64,000 bases of DNA from Anaerolineaceae bacterium (GCA_020845515.1 JADLFQ010000072.1:20867-84866), one strand, 5' to 3'. Counted from the stretch's first letter, positions 19,597-29,843 are shown. Made by a program: numbers and translations. Notes: generated from the sequence alone by a model not told the origin.

Positions 19597-20412
19597 ATGG
19601 AGTCTCCCTTAAGCCTGATGTGTGTCGTTGCCCATCCGGATGATGAATCGCTGGGCATTGGTTTCACGTTGGCAAAGTATGCGGCTGAAGGAGTTTATAC
19701 GTCGGTCGTGATGGCAACACGCGGCGAGCGCGGCTGGAAGGGCAAACCCACAGACTACCCGGGCCCGGAAGCCCTGGGGCGTATCCGCGAGGCAGAGCTG
19801 TTAACCTCCGCGAAGATATTAGGGGTGAACGAGATCAAGTTTTTGGATTATATGGATGGCGAGGTGGATCGGGTTGAGCCGCTGGAGATTTCCGGCAAGA
19901 TTGCGCAGCATATCCGCCGCCTGCGTCCCCAGGTGCTGATCACCTTCGATCCGCTGGGCGCATACGGCCCTACCGACCACATCGCCATTTCACAATTCGC
20001 GCTCGGCGCGATTGCTCTGGCTGCAAGCTGTGAATTTAGCGACCCCGGCGGGAATCCCCCACATCAGGTGGCTAAAGTTTATTACATGATCGATTCGGAA
20101 CCGCTGGTCAAGCTGTACACAAGGCTGACCGGCAAGCGTATTCATGTAACCGCAGATGGAGAGCGCAGGAAATATACCGGCTGGCCCGTATGGGCAGCCA
20201 GCGCGCGGGTTGATGCCACCGGTTATTGGGATGTTGCCGTGGAAGCCCTTGCCAGCCATGAGAGCCAGGTGGGGCATATGATGGCTCTCATCCGCCGCAT
20301 ACCCGCCCGCTTCAATATTTCATCCTGGGCAGTGCAAACCTTTTACCGTGTTTACAGCCTGGTTAACAGCGGACGCCAGGTGGAAATGGATCTCTTTGAG
20401 GGTCTGCGCTAA
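19597..20412 (+). CDS. PIG-L/LmbE family deacetylase
   Basis: CVVAHPDDESLGIGFTLAKYA; FDPLGAYGPTDHIAIS. Confidence 0.93.
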   Translation: MESPLSLMCVVAHPDDESLGIGFTLAKYAAEGVYTSVVMATRGERGWKGKPTDYPGPEALGRIREAELLTSAKILGVNEIKFLDYMDGEVDRVEPLEISGKIAQHIRRLRPQVLITFDPLGAYGPTDHIAISQFALGAIALAASCEFSDPGGNPPHQVAKVYYMIDSEPLVKLYTRLTGKRIHVTADGERRKYTGWPVWAASARVDATGYWDVAVEALASHESQVGHMMALIRRIPARFNISSWAVQTFYRVYSLVNSGRQVEMDLFEGLR

Positions 20413-20448
20413 TTCAATTTTTTCGAAAGACAATAAACTGGTCTTTCT

Positions 20449-21243
20449 TCAGGTGCGGATAAATCCTGTTGTATTCAAGACATAAATAAAATAGGCCACG
20501 AACGCCAGCCACCACACCACAGCGAACAAGATACCGCTGCGGGGGACAGGATAGTCAACTCGGATTGTCTTGGTGGGGTAAGCGCCAAACGCGCGCCCTT
20601 CCATGGCAATCGCGGAATTCTTGGCGCGTCGCAATCCGCTGATCAACAATGGCACCGTCAACCGTGTGACCATCCGCACCTTCGATAGAAAGCCTTCGTC
20701 CATCCCTGCCCCCCGCACGGCATGGGCGTTCAAGATATTACGGGCTTCATTCTCAAAAACAGGGATATACCGCAAAGCCGCGTAAAAAGCGTAGGCAAAG
20801 CGATAGGGAACCCGCAAGATCGTGATCATGCTATTGACCAGTCTGGCCGGTTCTGTTGTCATGGTAAAGATTAATGCGCTTGACCCGACATTGATGACCC
20901 GAATACCCAGATTCATCGCAAAGCGCAGGCTTGCTTCAGAAATCCGAATGATACCAAACTCAAAGTAGATACGAGTATTTTCGGGCGGAGCGAACAGCAA
21001 TTGCAGGATGAACAAGAAAACCGCAAAAGACATAAAGACGCTAAAGCCAGCAAAGAATTTTCTGGCTGGCAATTTCGCCAGTAAAAGCGCACAAATCACG
21101 ATGAGAATCGCCATCACCAACTGGTGTAATGGGGTGGTTACTATATAGGCGATAAATGCGATGGCAATCAGCCATGCAAACTTGCTGACGGGATCAATAC
21201 GATGAAAGAAAGACTCACCTGGCAAGTAGGAAAACTGTAACAT
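20449..21243 (-). CDS. Energy-coupling factor transporter transmembrane protein (EcfT/YkoC-like)
   Basis: HRIDPVSKFAWLIAIAF, ALRYIPVFENEARNILNAHAVRGAGM, SAIAMEGRAFGAYPTKT. Confidence 0.9.
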   Translation of the reverse strand: MLQFSYLPGESFFHRIDPVSKFAWLIAIAFIAYIVTTPLHQLVMAILIVICALLLAKLPARKFFAGFSVFMSFAVFLFILQLLFAPPENTRIYFEFGIIRISEASLRFAMNLGIRVINVGSSALIFTMTTEPARLVNSMITILRVPYRFAYAFYAALRYIPVFENEARNILNAHAVRGAGMDEGFLSKVRMVTRLTVPLLISGLRRAKNSAIAMEGRAFGAYPTKTIRVDYPVPRSGILFAVVWWLAFVAYFIYVLNTTGFIRT

Positions 21244-22979
21244 TATACGTTCTCCTTCTGGTTGTCTAGAGCGGTTTGCAATTTTTCAACTGTTAAGAAG
21301 GGCAGCATTTTTTGCTCTTGCCTCAAGTTGATCTGGTTCACAATTTTCAGCATTTCGGGCTGTTCAATTGCCTTTGTGTTCACGTGGGACAGGTTCGTAA
21401 ATAATCCCTGTGGCGTCCCGGAAAATACCAGTTCTCCTTTTTCCATGACGAATACATGATCCACAAAACTTGCAACCAGTTGAGTAGTGTGTGTAACCAG
21501 CATGATTATGGTATTCTGTGCGCGCAGGTTCATAAGCAAGTCAATCATCCGTTGGGTATTGCGAAAATCAAGCCCGGCTGTAGGTTCATCCAGGATAAGC
21601 AGTTTGGGATTTCGAACCAGCATGGTGGCAATGCTCAAACGCCTTTTTTCACCCATGCTCAACGTCAGCGGGTGACGGCCATCCAAGCCAAACAGTCCCA
21701 CCTGAATCAAGGTCTTGTTAACGATCTCTTTCAATTCGTCGCCTTTTTTACCCTCCAGGCGGGGGGTATAAGCAATTTCATCGAATACGGTATCCGCTAC
21801 AAACTGGTGCTCAGGATATTGAAAAACATAACCCACATCTTTGGCGATAGACTTCACCTTCTTCTCGGCAATGTCTTCTCCATTCATCATAATTTTTCCA
21901 GATGTTGGTTTTAATAGACCAATAAGATGTCTGGAAAGAGTCGTCTTTCCAGACCCATTTTCACCCATCAGCCCAACCACATTGCCAGGGTAGATGCTTA
22001 AGCTCACATCCTGCAGGGCTTTAAACCCGTTAGGGTACGAATAAGAAACATGTTCTATATTAACAAAGGATTCTTGCTCTGGGTTGGCCTCAGCAGCAGG
22101 AGAAATGTAAAGCGATTCGGCTTTTGAAACTGGCAGTTCCAACCAAGCCTGAGCAGCTTCTTCTGCATCCAGCGGAAAAGTTGACATCGGGTATCCGTGG
22201 TCTTCCGCCAGCAGAGCCAAACGAGCGACTTCGGGAACCCATAACCCCATCTCTGTCTCGAGTCGTCTGGCCCAGTCTTTTAGCACTTGGCGGGGAGGCC
22301 CATTTGCAACGATCTTCCCGCCATCCATCAGGATAATCCGTGTGGCGTATTTGATCAACTCATCAACTTGATGCTCGATCAGAATAACCGTCTTGTTCTG
22401 CTTTTGGTTAAGGTCATAAAGCAGATTGTAAACCTCGCTTTTGCCAACCGGATCGAGGTTCGCCGTCGGCTGATCCAATATCAGGACATCCGGCCCCATT
22501 GCCAGGACTGATGCAATCGCGACTCTCTGCTTTTGGCCGCCAGATAACTCATTGATAAACCGGCGTTCAAAACCGCTCAACCCGACCTGCTTCAGGGTTA
22601 GTTCTTCTCTTCTGATAACCTCTTCGCGCGGAACCAGAAGATTCTCAGGCCCGAAAGCAACTTCTTCATCTACGAACAAGTTGCAAAACTGACTGTCGGG
22701 GTCTTGAAAAATCATGCCAACATGGGTCGCGAGTTGAGGCACGGGCGTTTCAATCACATCCAAATCGGCGACCCGGCCAACACCCTCTGCCCGTCCGCCC
22801 AATACATTGGGATAAATCCCGGTGATGCAGAACGCCAACGTTGACTTTCCTGACCCTGAGGGTCCCAGGATGATGACAAATTCGCCTGGCTCAATTTCCA
22901 AATTAATGTTATGGAGCAGTTGGGTCTCGTTTTCGGCTGCCCAGAAGGAATAGTTACTTAGCTCGATTAATCCTGCCAT
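21243..22979 (-). CDS. ECF transporter ATPase, two fused ABC domains (YkoD-like)
   Basis: Two Walker A (GPSGSGKST, GENGSGKTT) and two signature motifs (LSGGQKQRVAIA, LSMGEKRRLSIA). Confidence 0.95.
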   Translation of the reverse strand: MAGLIELSNYSFWAAENETQLLHNINLEIEPGEFVIILGPSGSGKSTLAFCITGIYPNVLGGRAEGVGRVADLDVIETPVPQLATHVGMIFQDPDSQFCNLFVDEEVAFGPENLLVPREEVIRREELTLKQVGLSGFERRFINELSGGQKQRVAIASVLAMGPDVLILDQPTANLDPVGKSEVYNLLYDLNQKQNKTVILIEHQVDELIKYATRIILMDGGKIVANGPPRQVLKDWARRLETEMGLWVPEVARLALLAEDHGYPMSTFPLDAEEAAQAWLELPVSKAESLYISPAAEANPEQESFVNIEHVSYSYPNGFKALQDVSLSIYPGNVVGLMGENGSGKTTLSRHLIGLLKPTSGKIMMNGEDIAEKKVKSIAKDVGYVFQYPEHQFVADTVFDEIAYTPRLEGKKGDELKEIVNKTLIQVGLFGLDGRHPLTLSMGEKRRLSIATMLVRNPKLLILDEPTAGLDFRNTQRMIDLLMNLRAQNTIIMLVTHTTQLVASFVDHVFVMEKGELVFSGTPQGLFTNLSHVNTKAIEQPEMLKIVNQINLRQEQKMLPFLTVEKLQTALDNQKENV

Positions 22980-23773
22980 TTTTCAAACTCGAATTCTCTA
23001 ATTTTGATGAGGAGGCCGGCGACTTCTTTTGCCGCGTCGGAAAGGTATTGCTCACCCCTTTCCGGATCCGCGGTGGTGGCATCCCCCAAGACACCCAGGG
23101 GGGCAATATCCCGTGTGAGCCAGGCGTAGTTCAGCGCGCCCATGAAGGGCGGCGTCTTCATCTCTTGCAGATGGGATGGCAAGCCATTGGGCGCCCATTC
23201 GCGCCTGACATATTCAGGGCAACACTTGAGCAATATGGAGGTCTCGACATCGCCGGCATGGATACCGTACGTCCCTTCAAGTTCCGAGAGGCCCGCAGTA
23301 GGGGGGGCAACCCGCAAGAAGGCATGCAGTGCGAAGACTTTTAAATTCGTCTGTTCGCGGATATCGCGAATGACGAAGTCAACGATTTCGGTGTTGCCCC
23401 CGTGACCGTTCAGGAAAACAAAACGTTTGAACCCGTTGCGCGCAACGTTTGTTCCAATTTCTTTGAGCACTTGAATGAATGTCTCAGAAGTTAATGTAAA
23501 AGTGCCTGGAAAGCCGGTATGTTCGTTGCTTTTGCCATAAGATTGCAACGGGAGAACCCAGGCTGGAAAACCTTCCGGCAATTTCAGAAGGGCGCGTTCG
23601 AGCACTTCTTGCACGACGATGCTGTCAGTAAAAACCGGCAAATGGGGTCCATGCTGCTCGATAGAAGCCACTGGTAAGATTACGACTGCCTTATCTTTAT
23701 CGGGCAGCAGTTGAACCTCTCTGGAGGTAAGAAAAGGCAAGAAGCGTTCCTGTGTTTTTTTAAAGATTAACAT
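22967..23773 (-). CDS. Creatininase-family amidohydrolase
   Basis: PVASIEQHGPHLPVFTDSI, SNEHTGFPGTFTL, FLNGHGGNTEIV, GIHAGDVETSILL; start overlaps nothing upstream, 3' end overlaps the ATPase gene by 13 nt. Confidence 0.92.
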   Translation of the reverse strand: MLIFKKTQERFLPFLTSREVQLLPDKDKAVVILPVASIEQHGPHLPVFTDSIVVQEVLERALLKLPEGFPAWVLPLQSYGKSNEHTGFPGTFTLTSETFIQVLKEIGTNVARNGFKRFVFLNGHGGNTEIVDFVIRDIREQTNLKVFALHAFLRVAPPTAGLSELEGTYGIHAGDVETSILLKCCPEYVRREWAPNGLPSHLQEMKTPPFMGALNYAWLTRDIAPLGVLGDATTADPERGEQYLSDAAKEVAGLLIKIREFEFEKWQD

Positions 23774-23925
23774 TTTAAGCGATCCTTTTAAAACAACCTG
23801 ATACGTCAGGGTAAAATGAATTTAAGTCCTCTTCCAAAGATTGGATTTTGCCGCTCAGAATTTATTTCATAAAGAAAGCGGCGCAAGGAATTTTTGGTTG
23901 CAGAACCCTGACGGCAGGCAATGAT

Positions 23926-23989
23926 AAAGATCCCCCCCTCACGCCCAACTTTTCGTCAAACATAAATGGCCGCTGAAGGGGGGATCTTT
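23926..23989. repeat. Long-loop inverted repeat between ECF S-component and creatininase genes
   Basis: AAAGATCCCCCC (23926-23937) / GGGGGGATCTTT (23978-23989). Confidence 0.8.
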
Positions 23990-24058
23990 TAGAGAACATC
24001 AATCATTAAACTTGGCTTTACCCATTATAGAAATGGTAAAGAAAACAGCTGCCGGGTT

Positions 24059-24610
24059 CTATATGTTTGCGCGCGCCAGCGCCTTGCGAATGCCATAAGT
24101 GGCCAGGCCGGTGACGATAAGACCGGCGGCGAAAGCATTGACAACATAAGCAATTTGCATTGGCAGTGTGAAGTTGGGGAACCAGTAGAACAAATCAACT
24201 GTAAAAGCTACGGCTACCCCAAAGGCGCCAGAAAGCATACAGCTCAACAGGCTAAACTTATAGCGTCCGAGCGCAAGACCAATTTCTGCCCCGACACCAT
24301 TTGCAAGGCCGTAAAGCAGCGCCAGCGCCCCGGCTGCATTCCCAAAGAGAAGTTGGGCCAACCCATTGATGAGACCCGTAAGGAGCGCTGCCCCTGGTTT
24401 TTTAACAATCTGCCCTGCCAGCACGATGACCAAAAGATGAAACGCCCCTGGCCAGGTAGCGACATAGGGACTGCCGATGTTTAATGCTCTAACCAGGGGG
24501 TTAATAACCCATGCGCTGATCACGGCCCCCACAGCAGCCAACACGGCCATGATTAAAAGGTCTGTTGTTGTGTAATTGAATAAACCTTTACTTTCTTTCG
24601 AGCCAGCCAT
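24059..24610 (-). CDS. ECF transporter S component, YkoE-like family
   Basis: Multi-TM; GQIVKKPGAALLTGLINGLAQLLFGNAAGALALLYGLANGVGAEIGLALGRYK resembles YkoE (RKPGAA...GxGAE...RYK). Confidence 0.75.
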   Translation of the reverse strand: MAGSKESKGLFNYTTTDLLIMAVLAAVGAVISAWVINPLVRALNIGSPYVATWPGAFHLLVIVLAGQIVKKPGAALLTGLINGLAQLLFGNAAGALALLYGLANGVGAEIGLALGRYKFSLLSCMLSGAFGVAVAFTVDLFYWFPNFTLPMQIAYVVNAFAAGLIVTGLATYGIRKALARANI

Positions 24611-24798
24611 TATTTCCTCCTAAAAATTGATGATAAAAAGACTCTAAATTGATTATAGATATAGAATCAGATAAGTCAATATAAATTATCATTTGGTATT
24701 AAATTGGTCACCGTCACAATACCAGGTTCTCGGCCTGATCACTGGCCGCTTTGGAAGAATATTCTCAGGAAAATCTAAATAAAATGGGACAAGGGTCT

Positions 24799-25719
24799 TT
24801 AACCTTCCAAAAGATATCCCCTGCCGTGCTCGTTGCGGATATATCTGGGCTGTCTTGGATCAGGCTCAATTTTCTGGCGCAAACGGCGGATCACTTTCCA
24901 AACCAGATGTGCATCCCCGGGGTAACTATTGCCCCATACCTTCTCAAGAATGGTATCCGTCGCTAAAACCTGCCCTACCGCACTTGCCAGTTCAGCAAGA
25001 ACCTTGTATTCTGTGGCGGTAAGATGAACTTCCTGGCCATCCATATTCACTCTATGAGCCGAGAAGTCTATCGTAATGCATCCGATTGAGATAATGGAAG
25101 AGGCAGAGGAGACAGGTGACCGCATCCAATCTCTGACCGCTGCTTTTACTTTTGTGACCAGTTCATCCCCCGGCGAACCTTGACGATAACCATTCTCTAT
25201 AACTTGTTGATTCACCCCTTCTTCATCTGCAAAGGCAATGTCTGTCATTTGCTTAATATCACGGCTCCCCATTAATTCACTCAGAAAGATCTTCAAGGTT
25301 GCCAGCTCTCGATTGCGAATGACAAGCTCGCGTTGGGTGTTTTTTAGCTCTGTAATATCACGCCCAATTGACTGATACCCGGTGATCTTGCCGCTTTCAA
25401 GAATTGCCCGGTTTGTCCAGCGAATCCACCGTTGTTCGTTGTTTTGTAAGACGACCAACCTGTCATAAACCTGTTCCGGGTGTTCAGCAGTTAATTTAAT
25501 CAGAGATTGCTCCATCAAATCTCTAATTGCCTTATGCCGGATATCCGCCAGGTATTGTCCGGAAACAAGATCTTTTTGACGCAGGATGAAACTGCAATGA
25601 GCGTCGTTGGTAAAGGTTATGGTTCCGTCCGGCAAAAAGCGACGGAGGACTTCGGGCTGATCATCAAAGAAGGAACAGAAATGTTCCTCACTTAAGCTCA
25701 AGTTTTTTTCTAGACTCAT
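24799..25719 (-). CDS. PAS-domain protein fused to OmpR/PhoB-type winged helix; no receiver domain
   Basis: PAS-like N-terminus (LRRFLPDGTITFTNDAHCSF...ITGYQSIGRDITELKNTQREL); trans_reg_C C-terminus (VHLTATEYKVLAELASAVGQVLATDTILEKVWGNSY...IRRLRQKIEPDPRQPRYIRNEHGRGYLL). Confidence 0.85.
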   Translation of the reverse strand: MSLEKNLSLSEEHFCSFFDDQPEVLRRFLPDGTITFTNDAHCSFILRQKDLVSGQYLADIRHKAIRDLMEQSLIKLTAEHPEQVYDRLVVLQNNEQRWIRWTNRAILESGKITGYQSIGRDITELKNTQRELVIRNRELATLKIFLSELMGSRDIKQMTDIAFADEEGVNQQVIENGYRQGSPGDELVTKVKAAVRDWMRSPVSSASSIISIGCITIDFSAHRVNMDGQEVHLTATEYKVLAELASAVGQVLATDTILEKVWGNSYPGDAHLVWKVIRRLRQKIEPDPRQPRYIRNEHGRGYLLEG

Positions 25720-25904
25720 TTTGAAAATCCTTCGAGATGCGGTTGTACAGAATTTGTGTTTGAGAAATTTCGAAATGCATTCATAAGAAACCAATGGGAT
25801 TATAAACAATTATACACATCGAAATTTTTGTCAATCCATTTTAGTTGCATACGAGGGTGCAGGTTTGGATCAGAAAGAACAATTGCCGCAGAAGCTGAGT
25901 TCTT

Positions 25905-27149
25905 TTAATCGTCGTGCGCGCGGGATGCCGCCGCCCGCCCCGCCAATGCGCCGCTGCTGAAGGCGTATTGCAGGTTGTATCCGCCGCACGGCCCGACTAC
26001 GTCCAGCGTTTCCCCCGCCAGGTACAGCCCTTTTAAGCGGCGCGATTCCAGGGTTTTTGGATAGACCTCTGTTACGGGAACCCCTCCGGCGGAAACCTGA
26101 CAGTATTCAAACCCGCGCACCCCTTTGACCGGCCTGCGGGTATCTTTCAGGCTGCTGACCAGCCGGTTGAGAGCGCCTTCGCTTACTTTATTTAATGGAG
26201 CATCTGCCGGGATATTTGCCATGCTCAGATAAAATGAGACCACCTTGGGTGGAAGAAAAGCTCCCAGCAACACGCGAACCGGCAGGGGCGTATTGCGTTT
26301 GCGCGCCAACAGGTTGGCAAATTCAGCTTCAAAGAAATCCAGCAAGTTGAGTGAAATTATCAGCGTGTCCGCGGGGTGAGCGGAAACGTGATGGCTGATA
26401 TCCATGACAGCAGGACCGTTAAGCCCCCACTCTGTAAAGATCATGTTTCCCGCAGCGGAGGCCAGCAGCTCCTTCCCGTGCCATAATGCCACTCTGACAT
26501 CCAGCCGCACGCCTTGCAGAACTTTCAGGTCTTTCAGATCCACCAGCACAGGCGCGAGCGCCGGACGTTTGGGCAGCACGGTATGCCCTAATTGCGCCAA
26601 CACGGGGAACAACTCGCCCCGTGAACCGAGCGTGGGATAGGCCATCCCGCCGGCTGCAATGATGACCTTTTCGAACATCTCTTCCCCTTCACCGCCCCCA
26701 CCGGCGTACCGGATGGAGAAACCCCTCCTGGCGGGTGCGATGGCGTTCACCTTGCTCGACAGGCGCAGCGAAACACCAGCCAACTTTGCAGCCGCATCAA
26801 AAGCCTCGACCACTGTTTGCGCCGAGTTGGAGAGCGGGTAGTACCAGCCGTCGGGTGTTTGGGTGACCATAATGCCGATCTCTGCCAGCATTTCCAGCAG
26901 GTCTGGAACGCCGAACCCTCCCAACAGCGCCCGCATCCAGTTTGCATCGGCGCAGGTGTATTTTTCTGCCGAAACGCCGACATTGGTCAGGTTGCAGCGC
27001 CCGCTGCCGGTTGCCAGCAGTTTGCGCCCGACCTGGGCGTTGCTTTCGAACAAGCTGACCGCCGCGCCGCGCCAGGCGGCTTGCAGCGCGGCGGCCAGCC
27101 CCGAAGCCCCCGCTCCGATGATGGCGATTTTTGTGCGCTCATTGTCCAT
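25905..27149 (-). CDS. HI0933/BaiN-like NAD(P)/FAD-dependent oxidoreductase
   Basis: IAIIGAGASGLAAALQAAWRGAAVSLFES; GSGRCNLTN; CGGYNLQYAFSSGALAGRAAA. Confidence 0.95.
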   Translation of the reverse strand: MDNERTKIAIIGAGASGLAAALQAAWRGAAVSLFESNAQVGRKLLATGSGRCNLTNVGVSAEKYTCADANWMRALLGGFGVPDLLEMLAEIGIMVTQTPDGWYYPLSNSAQTVVEAFDAAAKLAGVSLRLSSKVNAIAPARRGFSIRYAGGGGEGEEMFEKVIIAAGGMAYPTLGSRGELFPVLAQLGHTVLPKRPALAPVLVDLKDLKVLQGVRLDVRVALWHGKELLASAAGNMIFTEWGLNGPAVMDISHHVSAHPADTLIISLNLLDFFEAEFANLLARKRNTPLPVRVLLGAFLPPKVVSFYLSMANIPADAPLNKVSEGALNRLVSSLKDTRRPVKGVRGFEYCQVSAGGVPVTEVYPKTLESRRLKGLYLAGETLDVVGPCGGYNLQYAFSSGALAGRAAASRAHDD

Positions 27150-27203
27150 AGCTCACCGCTGGATGTTGTCTGTCCATGCTTTTCAGACTCTCCCTCTTTT
27201 CTC

Positions 27204-28127
27204 TTACCGCGCGCCGCCGCTTTCGATGCCGCACAATCGTTCGGAAAGCTCCCACAAGCGGGCGGCTTCTTCCTCCCGTTGTGCATAGCGGCTGGGCGCG
27301 AGCGGACGGCAGTTCTTCCAATAAACCTCGCGAGAGGCTTGAACGGCCGGATCGGCAGCCAGAAAGATCACCGTCGCCGCGCCATGATCCGGATCAGTCC
27401 CGCCGCGCCGCCGGCGCTCCCACACCCAGCGCACAATCCCGCTGGTGCCTTTTAAACCGATTTCCGTGTTCACCAGCCCGGGGTCGGCGGCATAGGCGCG
27501 CAGGTGAAAGTCTGCCCCCAGGCGGCGGTTCAGTTCGAAGGAAAATAACACGTTCGCCAGCTTGGACTGTTGGTAGGCCTTCAGGGTATTATAGTTCCTG
27601 CGCAGCATCACGTCGCCCCAGTGGATGTGCGCATTGCGGTGCGAGGCCGAGCTGACGGTTACCACCCGGCCGGCCGGCGCCGCTCGCAGGAGCGGCAGCA
27701 GCTCGTGGGTGAGCAGAAAAGGCGCCAGGTGATTGACGGCAAATTGCAGTTCATAGCCGTCTTCGGTGGCTGTATACCAATTGGCGACTGCTCCGGCGTT
27801 GTTGACAAGCACATCCAATCCACCAGTGGCGGCGGCAACTTTCTCGCGGATGGCAGCAGCCAGGGCGCGCACCTGGCGCTGCGAGGAAAGATCGGCCATG
27901 CAAAAAGAAAGCTGCGCAGAAGGGTTGTTGGACAGGATTGCCGCCTGCGCTTCCGCGATGCGGGCTTCCGAACGCCCCACCCCGATCACACAAGCCCCGC
28001 GCGCTGCCAACGCTTGCGCAGCCGCAAAGCCGATCCCAGAGGTCGCGCCGGTGACAACCATCATCCTGCCAGCAAGAGCTTTTGCAGGATCCAACCCACG
28101 GTCTTGAAGGGAAACAGAATCGGACAT
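27204..28127 (-). CDS. SDR family oxidoreductase (retinol dehydrogenase-like)
   Basis: VVTGATSGIGFAAAQALAARGA; LVNNAGAV; YQQSKLANVLFSFEL. Confidence 0.93.
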   Translation of the reverse strand: MSDSVSLQDRGLDPAKALAGRMMVVTGATSGIGFAAAQALAARGACVIGVGRSEARIAEAQAAILSNNPSAQLSFCMADLSSQRQVRALAAAIREKVAAATGGLDVLVNNAGAVANWYTATEDGYELQFAVNHLAPFLLTHELLPLLRAAPAGRVVTVSSASHRNAHIHWGDVMLRRNYNTLKAYQQSKLANVLFSFELNRRLGADFHLRAYAADPGLVNTEIGLKGTSGIVRWVWERRRRGGTDPDHGAATVIFLAADPAVQASREVYWKNCRPLAPSRYAQREEEAARLWELSERLCGIESGGAR

Positions 28128-28272
28128 ATTTGAAGGTTCCTTCGCTTTCAGGTCTTAACCAATCGGTTACACCGGATAGTATAACCAATTGCTTGACTTA
28201 TTACAAGGTTTTCTTTATGATTAATCAGATGATCCATTCATGCACAGGGATATTTTTACAAGGAACTGACAA

Positions 28273-29085
28273 ATGAAAAGCTACGCATTGATCACCGGCG
28301 CAACCGGCGGGCTGGGGAAAGCTCTTGCAGCCGAGTGCGCCTCACGGGGCTGGAACCTGTTTCTGACCGATCTTTCAGAACAATCCCTGGAGGCTCTGGC
28401 CATCGGGCTTGGCCGCCTGCACAGTGTTGATATTCTTTACCAGCCCTGCGACCTCACAGATTCCGCCTCGCGGGAAATATTATGGCAGGCGATTGAACAG
28501 GCGGGTCTGCGTTTTCACCTTTTACTGAATGTTGCCGGCGTTGATTTTGAAGGGCCATTCCGCGAAAGAGCAATCAACGAACTACGCACAGTTCTGCAGT
28601 TGAATATCGAAGCAACGGTTGAAATGACCCGCCGCGTGCTGATGTTTCGGGATGCGACCCGCACCCTACGGATTGTAAATGTAAGCAGCCTGGCCGGCTA
28701 CTACCCGATGCCCTTAAAAGCAATCTATGCCGCCTCAAAGCGATTTTTGCTTGATTTTTCGCTGGCCCTGAACCAGGAACTACGATCTGCCGATATTACC
28801 GTTATGGCGCTTTGCCCGGCAGGAATGCCAACCAACCAGGAAACCAGACGCGGCATCAAAGCGCAGGGATTCCTGGGCCAGGTTACAACCCTGAATGTCG
28901 GCAGTGTAGCAGTCCGTACCATTGAGCTTGCCCTGGCAGGCCGAAAAGTATATATTCCCGGTGCATTTAATCAGGTAATGCAAGCTCTTGGCTCGCTGGC
29001 GCCTCCTGCCACAGTTGCTTTTTTGATCAGCAAGCGTTGGAAGGCAGCCCGTCAGAAGTCTATTCCAATGCCGGCAGAGAGATGA
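28273..29085 (+). CDS. SDR family NAD(P)-dependent oxidoreductase
   Basis: LITGATGGLGKALAAECASRGW; LLNVAGV; YAASKRFLLDFSLAL. Confidence 0.93.
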   Translation: MKSYALITGATGGLGKALAAECASRGWNLFLTDLSEQSLEALAIGLGRLHSVDILYQPCDLTDSASREILWQAIEQAGLRFHLLLNVAGVDFEGPFRERAINELRTVLQLNIEATVEMTRRVLMFRDATRTLRIVNVSSLAGYYPMPLKAIYAASKRFLLDFSLALNQELRSADITVMALCPAGMPTNQETRRGIKAQGFLGQVTTLNVGSVAVRTIELALAGRKVYIPGAFNQVMQALGSLAPPATVAFLISKRWKAARQKSIPMPAER

Positions 29086-29141
29086 TCTCGGGCGGCTGAG
29101 ATGCGAAACAACAGCAATTACGGAAAACGAAGGTGAACCCT

Positions 29142-29741
29142 ATGGCTCAACGTGCGACCAAACAACATATTATGGAAGCAACCATCACGGCTATTGAAAA
29201 GTATGGCGTACAAAACGTCACAACCCGCACGATAGCACAGGAAGCCGGGGTAAATAACGCTGCGCTGCATTATTATTATGGCACAAAAGACCGCCTGGTG
29301 ACGGAGGCTCTGGCCTTGACTCTGGATCATATGATGCAGGATACGGATGCAATTCTATCCGGGGAAGGCGATATCCGCGAGCGGCTGGCAGCGTTATTTG
29401 GATATATTGTTGAGGGCATCCTGCGCTATCCCAACCTCATTCGCGCTCACCTTGCCGGCCCGCTGATGCAGGGAGAAAACAACAGCCCCTTTTTAGGCTT
29501 ATTGGATGCCTGGCTCAACCGGACAAGCAGAGAGTTGGAGACCATTCCCACCTCCACGCCCGCAGGTGGTATGCGGTTTGCGGTCTATGCGGCTTTTTCC
29601 GCTATATTGATGGCAGGCTTGTTGCCAGAATCAGCTCAAGAGGTCATCTCCATAAATTTGCGCGATGCGGCGGCGCGTACAAAAGCAATTGAATCGATCG
29701 TAGCCAGCCTCCTCATTCAGGCCGGAAAGGCAGGCAAATAG
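29142..29741 (+). CDS. TetR/AcrR family transcriptional regulator
   Basis: HTH: TKQHIMEATITAIEKYGVQNVTTRTIAQEAGVNNAALHYYYGTKDRLVTEAL. Confidence 0.93.
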   Translation: MAQRATKQHIMEATITAIEKYGVQNVTTRTIAQEAGVNNAALHYYYGTKDRLVTEALALTLDHMMQDTDAILSGEGDIRERLAALFGYIVEGILRYPNLIRAHLAGPLMQGENNSPFLGLLDAWLNRTSRELETIPTSTPAGGMRFAVYAAFSAILMAGLLPESAQEVISINLRDAAARTKAIESIVASLLIQAGKAGK

Positions 29742-29843
29742 AAAATGGCTACCGCCAGGGCGACAGAACCAAAACCATAATCCAGTTTGACCGGTTATTC
29801 AACAGGAAAATATGACAAAATTCATTATCAAGAAAAGCGCTCA

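Noticed and set aside
24611-24798. Possible TPP riboswitch upstream of the YkoE-like gene
   Set aside because: No CUGAGA...ACCUGAUCUGGAUAAUACCAGCG-type core on the minus strand
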